NCBI GenBank assembly: GCA_021442155.1
Contig: CM038228.1
Location: forward strand, 14,983,179 to 15,047,178
DNA length: 64,000 nucleotides
Direction of reading: 5' to 3'
From: Cymbidium sinense
Lineage: Eukaryota; Streptophyta; Magnoliopsida; Asparagales; Orchidaceae
In this document: positions 24,760-37,265 of the stretch, one piece after another
Position numbering within the stretch: position 1 is the stretch's first letter
Layout of the letters: each line of letters starts with the position of its first letter
Position numbers and translations under genes: made by a program
Notes under the pieces: generated by a model
Seen by the model: the letters and a program-made list of their open reading frames with translations, nothing else
What the model was told of the DNA's origin: nothing
The model's database searches: none

Positions 24760-25500
24760 TGACAAAGCCATTTGACCCACTTAGGCTCACTTGACTCAAA
24801 GTAACCTAAAGTACCCTTATGAGCCAACTTTTAATCCTAACCAATTTGGATTGAACCAAACTCATCTATCCTTCTCATCATGATTAACAATCATCATGGA
24901 ATGATCAATCAATCAATCAAATTGGGTCAAACCAAGTCAAACCTAAGGGTTGACCAAGTCAACACTTAACCCAAAATAAAATCTTACAAAGTCAAATTCT
25001 ACCATAGGTCAAATTGATTGAAACCATTGATCTAAGTTCAGTCATGACTTATGTTTGAACTTGACCAAGCCAACATTTAAGCCTAAGCTCGCCTAATTGA
25101 CCTTAGACCCAATATGACCTAAAGGGGTCATGTTGAGCCAAAATTGAACTTAACCCAAATTGATTGGAAACAAAGATACCAACCCACTCCATATGACTAA
25201 CCTAACTAAACCTACGTTTGACCTACCTCAAATAGGTCAAATGGGTCAAATAGGGCAACTTGACCCATTTGACCTAAATAAAGTCATATGAGCCTAATTC
25301 AAACCCATACCAATTTGAACCAAACCAAGCCACCAAAATATTTCAAATGGTCATAGGAACTTGACATAACCCTTGGTTTCACCCAATTTGACCAACTGGT
25401 CAACTTGGCCCAAGTTGACCCATTTTGACTTACATGGGTCAACATGAGCCAAACCCTATCAAATGAGTTCCAAATCCAATGAAACTTGGCCAAACCTAGT
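24760..25500. repeat. TTGACC/GGTCAA-rich tract, copy C
   Basis: TTGACC, TTGACT and TTGACCCA words occur at least ten times on the + strand in this stretch. It is the reverse-orientation counterpart of the tracts in A and B. Confidence 0.75.
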
Positions 25501-25639
25501 TTCTCCACTTACCAAACATATCCAAAGTGAAAAAATAGCAAAATGAGCATCCTACCCCTAGGCCATAGAACAAATTTTTGCCTAACCCATGGGTATTTTG
25601 GTCATACACTCTTAACAATCACTTAACGCTTTTCTAAAA

Positions 25640-26310
25640 GCTCAAGGGGACTTAGTGAGGAGTGGTGCACCCAACCCAATGGGTTTGGGTAAACCCATTT
25701 GTTCTGTAGACCAAACCCAACCACCTAGCTTAAAATTCAATTTTTAAACTCCATCTTAAGCTCCAATTAAAGCACATGGGAAGTTGGCAATCCATTCCTC
25801 GGATCAAACCGACCATGTGCACACTCAAAATAGTCAAAACAAACTCTCCAATCTTATCAATTGGATCAAAATGGCAAGACCATTGTCGATCCGATCCTTC
25901 AAGGGGGAGATATACTCCCCCTAATTCACTTCTATTTTCACTCACTCAAGGTCGATTGAAGAATAGGAAGTAAGAGGAGCCATTAGGATTGATCCTAAGC
26001 CTTCTAGAGCACTTCCCATTTTCTTCTTCTCGGCTTTTGAATAGTGAAAAATAGGGGAGGTAGAGTGAATTGCTAACTTCTTCTGCACTTGATTTCCTCC
26101 CAATTCCTCCTACACACTCTAAGGATGAAGCTCACTCAAGCTTCCATGAGTTCCCATAGAAAGGAGAGGAGCAATTGGATCAAAGCCACAAGGATCTTCA
26201 AGTGGTGTTATAGAGCAAGCCACTCAATCCCAAGGCCTGAAATTCAGAGTCTCCACCAGATGAAGCTACCTCATTGATCTCGAGTGTCGGTGATCACCTC
26301 CAGTAAGGTA
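25640..26310 (+). other. GC-richer exon-like block of copy C ending in a splice-donor-like site
   Basis: Aligns with D (33.68-34.36 kb) and with the - strand of A and B. The right end reads TGATCACCTCCAGTAAG|GTATGA (GT at 26,308-26,309). The small ORFs in it (for example 26,089-26,277) are not shared by copy D. Probably a transcribed leader of the element. Confidence 0.45.
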
Positions 26311-29300
26311 TGAAAATTTTCAATTACTAAACTCAATGTGGTGTGGAGCTTTGTAAAAGAAATTTTCTCATCGAATTTTGACCATTGAATTTGCCTCTCT
26401 CTGTCTCTAGATGGTGTGGGTTGATTTTAGTGTGATTCCATGCTAGACTGAGCATGGATCTTCCCCTTGATCATGGACTATCTCTGTTGATCAAGGGGAA
26501 GAACTTGGATTATCTCAACTTTACATCCACGCATTTTAGATGGACGGCTAAGATTATTTAGTACATTTAGAAATCTAATTATCCTTTATAAATTGTGGGA
26601 TCTCGACCATCGATCATTGATGATGTCGAGAATACAAGCGCGTCGCCTTTGTTGAGGTGACAACTTGTCCCCTCATGGCATGATCGTGTTAAGCGCACAC
26701 GCCCTTCCGCATGAGCTAGGGATTAATCAAGGATTAGTTAAGTGTATTAATTAATTCCTAATTAATTTAGAGATCTTTTAAAATGCATAACTCTTGATAG
26801 AAAAATCAAAAATTATGCAATAAAAATCTATGGATAGATAATTAAATCTAGAACATTTTAAAATTAATTTTGATGAGTTTTGAATTATAATTTTCTCTGA
26901 ATTTGGGTTTTATTGGAAAGTATATTTTGCTAATTACTCTTTGATTAAGCCTCTGATTAATCCCTAATTTCTTGGGTAAGTTTTAGGGGATGACCTCTAC
27001 CTCCCCTAATTTTCTTGGGACTTATTGAAGGCTTGATTTGAGTAATTGCATATAGTTTTCTTAATTACCCTTCTCATGTAATTAAACATAATTAGGGTAT
27101 GATTAGTGGATTTACCCTGTGATTAGGGTTGATTAAGGTTAGATCCAGTAAGTAGGAGGTTTATGAAATAATTTTGGAGCATTTTCCCTAAGCTATTCCT
27201 TAAACCCCCTCCTCTCCTTAATCTCCTCTTAATTAAGGGTTAATTCATTAATTATCCCCTTAATCAATTTTCAAAAAAAATTCTAAAAGTTCTAGAACTT
27301 AATTAATCTATCTTGGGTAGATGCTTAGGTGTTTAATAGTCTAAGTTTAATTAAGGAAATCAAAACCCAATTCACATGTGTGAAAGGGTGTTTTGAAATT
27401 ACTTAAGCTAAACCCCTTAGCTTAATTAACTTTTAATTGTGAGCCAAATTACATTAGGCCTTTTCCTTATTAGGTGCATTGCAAATTTAACTTCCTTGTG
27501 AGTTTTATGTCATCTCATTGGCTCATAATTATTTAGTTAATTCTTCTAAGGTGGTGTAGGTAAGGGTTAATTAAGCTACTTAATTCATACATTAACCTAA
27601 TCAACATATAAAAATGGGTCTAATTACCTAAAAATTAAACAAAAATCTCAAACACATGTGGGAATGGGTTAAGAAAAGTAAACTCATCTCACCTTTTCAA
27701 AATTAAATCAAACTCAAACCTAAACAAAAATTACTTTGAAATTCACTTTGATTTATTCTAAATTTTCTTATTCTATAAGAATGTCTTTAGGATTTAAGTG
27801 AAGTAAATTTGTTTACATGCTTTCATTACTTTGGATCTTTCCCCAACATGTTAAGTTATATGTCATGTGATTTCATGCATTCATATTTTTCAAATTCAAA
27901 TTTAAAAATGAAATTGTTTACTTTATGTCAAATTTGCATGTGTTGACTAAAGTAGAAATATGAATGGCTATTATCACTATTAAATCCAAATTATTTTCAA
28001 AATACATAAATCAAATGCCAAATATAAAAGTGTGATACTTATACTTTAATTATGAGTTTACATGTGATATATTATAAAAGTATGCTTAGCATTGGTTCCC
28101 TTTCTTTCTTATGTTGGCATAGTTTTGAATAAGAGTTGGTAAGATGTAGGATTCATTTGAAAAGAATTCAACACTTACTTAATTCCATACCCTATTCATC
28201 CCTATGCTATCACTTAAGAAGGGTTGTCTATACTTGCATGCATAAATTGCATAAAAGAAAAAAATGAATTCATTAAACAATTTTTGCATTTTCCTTTTCC
28301 ATTTCATTTCTTGTATACATATATTTGTATTTAAGAAAAGTGGTATATTAGTCTGACAATCCTAAGGTTGTGAGGCTTTAAGTAGCCCTTAGTAGGTTTT
28401 ATACCTTACACCTCTGGTTAATAATGGCGATGTACTCACTTATGCCTTTCTTACTTTCATATGTGTATGTGAAGATTTGGATAAGGAAAACCTTTTATAC
28501 TTAAGAGAAATCATGCATATTCAACTTCTAAATTTTCCTAAATGGATTACTTAGCATACATCATAAAGTGTGTTAAATACTCTCATTTGCATGTATAGAT
28601 ATCCTTAAGATCCATCCATATGCATGTTATATATGTTGGGGAAAGAAATGAAGTAATGTGCATTATGTGAATTTTGATTCATTTTATTTAATCTTAAAAT
28701 GTCTTTCTTTTTGAATAGGTTTGTTTAGAGTTTATCTAAACTTAGGATAGTCAAAAGATATAATCAAAACATTCACTTAAATGAAATTAAAATATGAATC
28801 TACTTTAGAAATTACTTAGGTTAGCGAAGGAAAGAGAAGTTCTCTTCTCTTTCCCTCTCTTCATAACTTAGTAATTAATTGTAGAATACACTTAAACCAA
28901 ATCAAAATATGAAATAAAATCAACCCAAAATAATTAAACAACTTAAATGAAACCCTCCTCTAAGTTGAACATGTTCTTCACACTTAGAAAATTTGAACCT
29001 AAAGTCATAGCTAAGCATACCACACAAACCTTCAAAGCACACACATTAGCATAAGTCACCACTTCTAGCTTTAAGTTAGGTCGGTGCATGTCTTGATATT
29101 TATTTTATTTCTTGATATATGTTTTAGACTGGATGTTGAGGGTGTATGCTCGTATAATGAATGGTAGGACATGCTTAGTCTAACTATTCTTTTCTGTAGG
29201 GGATTGTGCTTAAGGGGTGCTATCATAAATAAAAATATAAATGCATTTGCTTGCAGGTGCTTCATACCCCTAAGCATAATCCGTAGGCCAGGTGGACTTA

Positions 29301-29647
29301 GTCACCCATGTGTGGGGTGATAAGTCCAATATAGATCCTTGGGATTTGTGTGGTGTGTTTTAGCTAACCTTTATTTTACAAGTGTTAGTTAGATTTTCAC
29401 TTTTCATTTTCATGTAAAAATTTATATAATTAGGATTTTGGAATGATTGTTATGGGGATTAGGATGAACATTGGTCATAAGATCCCATCTTATGCACCAT
29501 GTGCATGTGAATCCAAGGAATCAAGATGAACCAAAGAAGAAAAGAAAAAGAAGAAAGAAGAAGAAAGAAAGAAGAAAAAGAAAGAAATCTTGAAGACCCC
29601 ATAACAATGAATTCTTTTGCTTAATTATAATTTAATTCATTTGTAAT

Positions 29648-29679
29648 CTAGGTTGTATAAGGGTAGAGCTCGGCTACCC
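29648..29679 (+). promoter_or_regulatory. TATA-like motif and conserved hairpin, copy C
   Basis: GTTGTATAAGGG is followed by GGGTAGAGCTCGGCTACCC (29,661-29,679), a 6-bp perfect stem with a 7-base loop. In copy E the same place reads TTATATAAAGG (43,870-43,881), a good plant TATA box, followed by the same hairpin. It may be a core promoter of the element. Function is inferred. Confidence 0.4.
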
Positions 29680-31254
29680 ATATTTGATATTTTCGAGTTT
29701 GTGCAGTGGTGCCTGACCACAATAACCTTTTATTCTTTCTGCGCTTAGCTTTATAAATTGATTGATGATTTGTTTAGCTTGTGCATTAAGTGGCATACTT
29801 TTCCTAGTTTCTTCCTTGCTTTATATATGACCTGGATGAGGATTAGGCTCTTTAGAAAAAAATAAATTTTACCCAATTTAACAACTCATGACCTCACCTA
29901 AAGCTTAGGTTTAAAATCAAGATAAAAGAATTAGCAACCCCTTAGCTAGATGAGCATTTCTTTTGTAATATCATGCACAAATGCATCTTATTTACTCTTC
30001 ATTTGGAGGGCTTCCACCTTTGCTACAGAAACTTGGATTGACCTATGAGAGCCATGGTGGAAACTCACCTCCTCCGATGATTTTGGCCCATAATCTTTAT
30101 TTCTCATGCATTATGCATAAAAATTCTATTAGCCTGAGTCAAAATGATTGTCCAAAATGGAAATAAAATGAAATTTGAATTTCATTAGATTTAGATCATT
30201 TGAAACATGTCCCTTTACATGATCTAGTCTCCTTAGGGAGTGAGTTTAAGGACTTAGTCTCTTTTGAAATAAAAATAGCCTAGCTATCATGGATAAGATT
30301 AAAGACTTGACTACATGTATTTAAAATTATAAGAGGAGTTAGTTGGCGGCCACCCCCAGGCCATTGTAAGTCCAAGCTGTTGGGTGGTTTGTCCTTTCTT
30401 GTGAAGGCAAACCAATTACCCATTTTGCCTTATGCTTCTAGCCTCAGCTCCTAGATTTAGGTTCGAGGTTTTCTCCATTTTGGGCCTTAATTCACCTCTT
30501 AGGCATTTTCTTAATCTTGTGTTAAGGAATCATAAGTCTTAAATTTCTAATGAAAAATACAACTCAAACAAACTAAATCAATTTCAAAAATGTAAAGCCC
30601 AATCATAGGATAGTTTGAGATGCTCGCTAAGTTTCCTAGCATCATGAGTATCTCTTACTTATTCCCATTTGGCTTCAATAATAAATCTCTCTTTGATCAA
30701 TCACATTTGATCTTCAAAAATATACCAATCGATTGATAGTCCTTTTCTATTAAAATCTTTAGAGACAATGATCATTTACCTTAATATAGAGTTTTCCTAA
30801 GGGATCCCCATTCCTAGGATGTAATTAACTATGGGGGCTTGCTCTTGTTGGGAACTTAATGAACCAGGTTTAAAATAAATCCTGCTTTACTTTTCCTTGT
30901 AAAGAAGGGAAGAATCTCTGGTACACTTTGAAGACCTAACATCCTTAGGAGTCCTTATTGAGGTGATTATGTCCATTAAAGGGTAGTGACTTCTGTCTTT
31001 CGAGACAGTATACTATTCCTTGATGGCATACTCAATCACCTAAATAATTACATTTACGGATCTGCGTGGAATCCTAAAAAGATGAATTTTTATAGGTCTC
31101 CTCTCTCTCTTTCTACCAACAGATCTTGAAAGGCGACTCCTATATTCAAAATTAATCACACAAGTGTCCAATGATAAGAGCAGTTTTAATGTCTAGAAGA
31201 TTCCTAAGTCTAAGATAGGGAGGAAGAGTCTTCACTCTAAAAGTGAGGTCAACA

Positions 31255-31510
31255 CATCATTTTCATCTCCCTATGCAATTACAAATCCCTAAATATTATA
31301 TGCCTACTTATATTTAATAAATTTGATTACTTTTCATACTTGTTCCTGTAAGATTTTTTTTATTTCTCTTGCTTACACTTAATTTTAAATTTGTAATTGG
31401 CTATATTACAACTAAATGAGGCTTGAAGAAAAATAAAATAACATAAACATTTTCAGTACAGAACAATTACTTCAAATTATCACATAAAATAATACATGAT
31501 TTCATAAACC
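31255..31510. repeat. Repeat G, unit 2, middle part (between copies B and E)
   Basis: Begins with CATCA (right duplicate of B) and continues repeat G as in 16,470-16,735. It ends in ATAAACC, where copy E starts. Confidence 0.65.
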
Positions 31511-31819
31511 TATTGACCTCACTTTTGGTGAGGTTGAAAATCCTCCTTTTAGACCTAGGATTTAATCTAAGCACTGTTGACCTCATTTTTATGATGAGCT
31601 CTCAACACCTCCATCTTAGACATAGGAATCCTCTTAGACACTAAGAGATCCTTAGTCTTAAGACACATCTAGTGATTAGATGGACACTCAAACTAGCCTT
31701 AGAAGACTTAGAATGGCTAGCCATAGGAATAATTCATGCCTTAGGGGTATTAGGAAAATTTGTCTACCCTTAGCTTGAACCACTCCTCACCTTCCTTCCT
31801 TCAAGTCAAACACCAAATC

Positions 31820-32400
31820 AATCTTATCTGATTTTCTCCACATTCAAATCAATGCCACATGATTGAAATTATTGAAATCCATGATCAAATTCCAAATTGA
31901 AATTCATATGTCCTTTAAATTTCCTCTTAAAGACTTAGCCTAAATTCAATAAAATCAATTCAAACTCATGAGATTTTCTCACAATTCATTTATATAAATG
32001 AAATATAAATTCAAACCAATCAAACTAAACTCAAAATTCAAAATCAATTTATGAAATTTCCTAAGTCCATAATCTTCCTCCTTAAAGGACTTATCTTAAA
32101 TTCAATCAAATCAATTCAAATTCATGGGATTTTCTCATAACTCATTTATATTCTCATTTATATTCACATATATAAATAAAATATAAATATAAATCAATCA
32201 AACCAAATTCAAAAATTCAAACTTCAAACTCCAAAATTTTCTAAGTCCTTTAAATTCCCTTTAATGGACTTAGCCTAGATCATGATCAAATCACTTCAAA
32301 CCTTTGAAATTTTCTCATGATCCATTTATATTCACATATATAAATGAAATATAAATTCAAACAATCAAATTCAAATCTACTCAAAATCCAACCTAAGTCT
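31820..32400. repeat. 180-bp AT-rich tandem array, copy D
   Basis: Three copies of the unit seen in copy C, at about 31,984, 32,143 and 32,322 (CATTTATATTC...ATATATAAATGAAATATAAA). Confidence 0.65.
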
Positions 32401-32689
32401 TTCAAGTCAAAATCTTGAACTTAGCCAAATCAACTTTAAATCAAGCCAAACTCTTGATTTTTCTTCATGATTCAATCAACCCTACAATCATGAATTCATA
32501 TATAAATACAAAATTTAATCACCAAATCAAAAATCAACTCAAAAATCAAACCTTAAATCCTTTCATGTTCACCCTTTGAATATGAAATTGCCAAATGAAT
32601 CAAAACTCATTTGACTTCAAACCACTTGCAAATGGATTTATATTTCAATCATAAGTCCATAAACAAGTTCAATCAAACTCAAATCAAGT

Positions 32690-33500
32690 TTTGACCAAGC
32701 TATTTGACCCACTTAGGCTCACTTGACCCAAAGTGATCTAAAGTACCCTTATGAGCTAAATTCTAATCCTAACCTTGGATTGAACTAAGCACATCTTTGC
32801 TTTTCATCATGATCAACAATCATCATGGGATGATCTATCAACCAAATTGGGTCAAACCAAGTCAAACCTAAGGGTTATAGTCAACATAACCAAAAAGGAA
32901 CCTAACATAGCCAAAATTCACCATAGGCCAAATTGATTGAAACCATTGATCTAAGTTCATTCATGCCTATGTTTGAACAAACCAAGTCAACATTTGAGCC
33001 TAACCCCAAATTGGTATTTGACCAGTTGACCCAACTTGACCTAAAAAAGTCAAAATGTGTACTTGATCTAAAATTTGATTTAAACCAATGGGTCAAGTTC
33101 ATTCCAAATCACTTGTTAAACTTGACCAAAGTCTCAATTGGCCAACAAGACCTAACCTAGCCCAATTGACCTTGAACCCAACTTGACCTAAAGGGGTCAT
33201 GTTTAGCCAAATTTGAAAATAACCAAAATTGATTGGAAATAAAGATACTAATCCACTCCATGTGACTAACCAAACCTAAACCTACCCTTGACCTAACTCA
33301 AATAGGTCAACTTGATTTGACCTAAATGAAGTCATATGAGCCAAATTTAAAACTAAACCAAATTAAATCAAATCAAAGCCACCAAAACATTTCAAATGGT
33401 CATATGAACTTGACCCAACCATTGGTTTGACCCAATTTGACTAATTAGTCAACTTGACCCAAGTTAACCCATTGACCTAATTGGGTCAACATGGGCCAAA
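32690..33500. repeat. TTGACC/GGTCAA-rich tract, copy D
   Basis: Aligns phrase by phrase with 24.76-25.5 kb. Repeated TTGACC/TTGACT words on the + strand. The two overlapping short ORFs here (32,902-33,160) are by-products of the repeated words. Confidence 0.7.
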
Positions 33501-33679
33501 CCTTATCAAATGAATTCTAAATCTCATGAAACTTAGCCAAACCTAGTTTATCCACATACATATCCTAATTGAAAATTTAAAAAAATGACCATTATACCCC
33601 TAGGCCATAGAGCAAATTTTAGCCTAATCCATGGGTAATTTGGCCATATCCTCTTCATATCAACTTGATGCCTTCTTAA

Positions 33680-34360
33680 TAGTTCAAGTGGACTAATGAA
33701 GAGTGGTGCACCCAACCCAATGGGTTTGGGTCAGCCCAAATGGACCCAAGGCCAAACTGTTCCCATAGGTCAAATTGGCTCATTCTAAATCCTCCTTCCA
33801 CTTGATTTCAAGCACATGGGAGGTTGGCAATCCACTCAAGGCCTCAAACCGACCATGTGCCAACTTAAAATAGCTCAAACAACCTTCCCATTGTGGTCAA
33901 TTGGATCAAAATGGCAAGGGAGGTGCATCGATTGCCATGAGGAGGATATACTCCCCTAATTGAATTCATCATTCCTCAATTCGATGAAGCTCTAGAGAGT
34001 GTTAGGAAAGATGAGTTCCTAAGCATTCTAAGAGGGATTTGAAAAGTGAACCTCTCAATTTTCTCCATTGAAAATTGGGGAGCTCACTTGAACTTCCAAC
34101 TTTCTCCACACTAAAAATCACGTTAATTCCTCTTGCACACTTCCTCTAAGGACCAATTCGAGTGCACCCAAGCATCCATTTGAGTTCCCATAACAAGGAG
34201 AAAAGGAATTGAATCAAATCCATAAAGGAAGTGAAGTGGTGTTGGTCTTTAGAATAATCCACTCAACCCCAAGGCCTAAGAATTTCAACAGGGCTTCATC
34301 TCCACTAGACGAAGCTACCTCATCGATCTCAAGCACTGGTGATCACCTCGATGAGGTATG
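33680..34360 (+). other. GC-richer exon-like block of copy D
   Basis: Counterpart of 25.64-26.31 kb. Ends CACCTCGATGAG|GTATGAAA, a close match to the plant 5' splice-site consensus. No conserved ORF. Confidence 0.45.
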
Positions 34361-37136
34361 AAATTTTTTGACCACCTAGTATAGGAGGTGGTGGTCTTTT
34401 GTGAAAGGAATTTTCAAGTCATGCAAATTCCACTATTGGATGTGTTCCTTATTGGCTTTAGATGGTGTGGATAAAGTTTTGTTCCAATCTGAGCTCAATC
34501 AAGCTTGGATCTTCCCCTAGATCATGGACGGTCTCTATTGAGCCTAGGGGAAGAACTGGGGAGATCTTGGCCATCGATCAGCGCATTTTGGATGGACGAC
34601 TGAGATTATTCCCACATTTTAGAATTAATAATCCTTTATAAAAGCGGAGGATCACAGTGTTTGATCCTTGATCGAGCGGTAGGGATCAAAGCGTGTCATA
34701 CTTGATTTGATGTTTAAGTAGGGCTCAGCGCGTGTAAAAAACATCGCGCCATGCAGCGTGATGTGGTGAGGATTAGTTTAGTGATTTAATTAATGATTAA
34801 TTAATCTCTTTATCTCATATCTTCTTCAATAAAATTTAGAAAAATATGAAATAAATTTCTATGGAAAGATAATTTAACCTATAATATTTTTAAAATAATT
34901 TCAATTGATTTTGAATTACCCTTTTCTCTGATTTTGGGTTTTATTGGAAATCTCATTTTACTAATTACCTATTAATTAAATCTCTAATTAATCCCAAACT
35001 TCTTGGGTATGTTTTAGGGGATGACCACTGCCTCCCCTAATTTTCTTGGGATTTATTTAAGACTTAATTGGGAGAATTGCATATGTGTTTCCTAATTACT
35101 CCCTTAAACTAATTAAGGATAATTAAGGTTGGATTAGTATTTTAATCCATTATTAAGGTTGATTAAGGTTAGATCTAATGACTACGAGGCTTAGGGAATA
35201 AATTTTGGGGCATTTCCCCTAAGCTATTCCCTAAACCTTCTTTTTTTTCTTAATTCTCTCTTAATTAAGGGTTAATTCATTAATTATCCCCTTAATTAAT
35301 TTATAAAAATTCTAAAAACTTCCATAACTTAATTAATCTACTTTGGTAGATGCTTAGGTGTTTAAAAGCCTAAGTTCAATTAAGAAAATCAAAACCCAAT
35401 TCATATGTGTGAAGGGGTGTTTTGAAATTACTTAAGCTAAACCCCTTAGTTTAATTAACCATTAATCATAAGCCAAATTGCATTAGGCCCCTTTCTTACT
35501 AGGTGCATTGCAAGTTTAAATTCCTTGTGAGTTTTTATGTCATCTCATTGGCTCATAATTACTTGGTTAACTATGCTAAGGTGGTGTAGGTAAGGGTTAA
35601 TTAACTTGCTTAATTCATATCCTAAACTAATCAAAATTTAAAAAAGAATCTAATCATCTAAAAATTAAACAAAAATATCAATCACATGTGGGAATGGGAT
35701 AAGAACAGCAAACTCAACTCACATTTTTAAAATTAAATCAAACTCAAACTCAAACAAAAAAAATCACCTTAAAAAATTTTGGTTTACTTTAAGCTTTCTT
35801 ATTTCTTAAGATTATCTTTGGGATTTAATTGAAGTGAATGTGTTTACATGCTTTCATTGCTTTGATTCTTTTCCCAACATGTTAAACTTGTATGTCATAT
35901 GGTTTCATGCATCCATATTTTTCAAATTCAAATTTAAAAATAAAATTGTTTACTTTATGTCATAATTTGTATGTGTTGGCTAAAGTAGAAATATGAATGG
36001 CTATTATCACTACTAAATTCCAAATTATTTTCAAAACATATAAATCAAATGACTAAAATTGAAAGTGTGCTACTTATATTTTAATTATAAGCTTGTATGT
36101 GAAAAGTATAAGGATGTGTTTAGCATATGTTTCTCTTCTCTTTTATGTTAGTATAGTTTTGAATAGGAGTTGGTAAGATGTATGGTTCATTTGAAAAGAA
36201 CCTAACACATACCTAATTCCATATCCTATTCATCCCTATACTATTACTTAAGAAGGAAAACCTATGCTTTCACATATAATTGCATATAAAATAAATCAAC
36301 TAAAACAAACTTTTGCATTCTTTCTTTTCCATTCATTTCTTTTGTACACATGTTTGTATTTATGAAAAGTGGTATATTACTCTGGATAACCCCGAGGTTG
36401 TGAGGCTTTAAGTGGCCTTAAGTATGTTTTATACCTTACACCTATGGTTAACAATGACGTTGTACTCACTTATGCTTTCTTACTTTCATGTGTGTGTGTG
36501 AAAATTGGATAAGAAAGTCCCTTTTCTACTTAATGAAAATCATGCATCATAAGCATTCAAATTTTCTTAAGTAACTTGCTTAGCATGCATCATAAAGTGT
36601 GCTAAATATTCCCATTTAGTGTGTATAGATATGCTTAGGATTTATTCATATGCATGTTATACATGTTGGGAAAGAAATGAAGTGATGTGTATTTTATGAA
36701 TTTAGTTCATTTTACTAAATCTTAAAATGCCTTTCTTTTGGATAGGTTTGTTTAGAGTTTATCTAAACTTAGGATTAATTAAAACACTTAATCAAAACAT
36801 TCATTAAATAAACTAAAAATATGAATCTACTTTAGAAATTACTTAGGTTATGAAAGGGAAGAGAAGTCATCTTCTCTTTCCCTCTCATCATAACTTAGTA
36901 ATTAAATATAGGATTCACTTGAACCAAATCAAAAAATGAAATAAAATCAACCCAAAATAATTAAACAACTTAAATGAAACCCTCCTCTAAGTTGAACATG
37001 CTTCACACTTAGAAAATCCTAATTTAAATCCATAGCTAAGCATACCACACAAACTTTTAAAGTACACACATTAGGCTAAGTCACCACTTCTAGCTTTAAG
37101 TTAGGGCGGTGCATGGTTTGATGTTTATTTTGTTTT

Positions 37137-37265
<129 letters not shown>

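Larger units (their letters stand above)
23323..31162 (+). mobile_element. Giant non-coding element, copy C, complete (7,840 bp), inserted in copy B
   Basis: Begins TGTTGACCTC and ends AATTAATCACACA. AGTGT occurs immediately on both sides (23,318-23,322 and 31,163-31,167), a perfect 5-bp target-site duplication. The flanks belong to copy B and rejoin to match copy A. No direct terminal repeats of LTR length were found within it, and no ORF over about 70 codons. In order: an AT-rich tandem array (23.56-24.48 kb), a W-box-rich tract (24.76-25.5 kb), a GC-richer block with a splice-donor-like end (25.64-26.31 kb), AT-rich DNA, a purine-rich run (29.52-29.59 kb) and a TATA-like motif with hairpin (29.65-29.68 kb). 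This is the best copy from which to define the family. TG...CA ends and 5-bp duplication point to LTR-type integration. A solo LTR of this size would be very large. Confidence 0.82.
17277..31254 (-). mobile_element. Giant non-coding element, copy B (interrupted by copy C)
   Basis: Left end TGTTGTGTTTTATTTCGG (17,277) aligns with the TGGTGTTTTAATTTGG end of copies A and E. The right end ...AAAGTGAGGTCAACA is at 31,254. Flanks are CATTA and CATCA, a 5-bp duplication with one change. Copy C sits between 23,323 and 31,162. B's own tail resumes at 31,168 and aligns to A at about 10,063-10,153. Own length is about 6.1 kb. Compared with A it lacks roughly 0.85 kb just inside the 17,277 end (A 3.2-4.1 kb). 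Without C it is collinear with A: hairpin at 17,770, 240-bp duplication, GC-richer block at 20.6-21.7 kb, W-box-rich tract at 21.7-23.1 kb. No conserved ORF. Confidence 0.78.

Noticed and set aside
24400..25700. CRISPR-like impression from regularly recurring short words
   Set aside because: Words are degenerate and lack identical repeats with unique spacers. This is a plant low-complexity tract.
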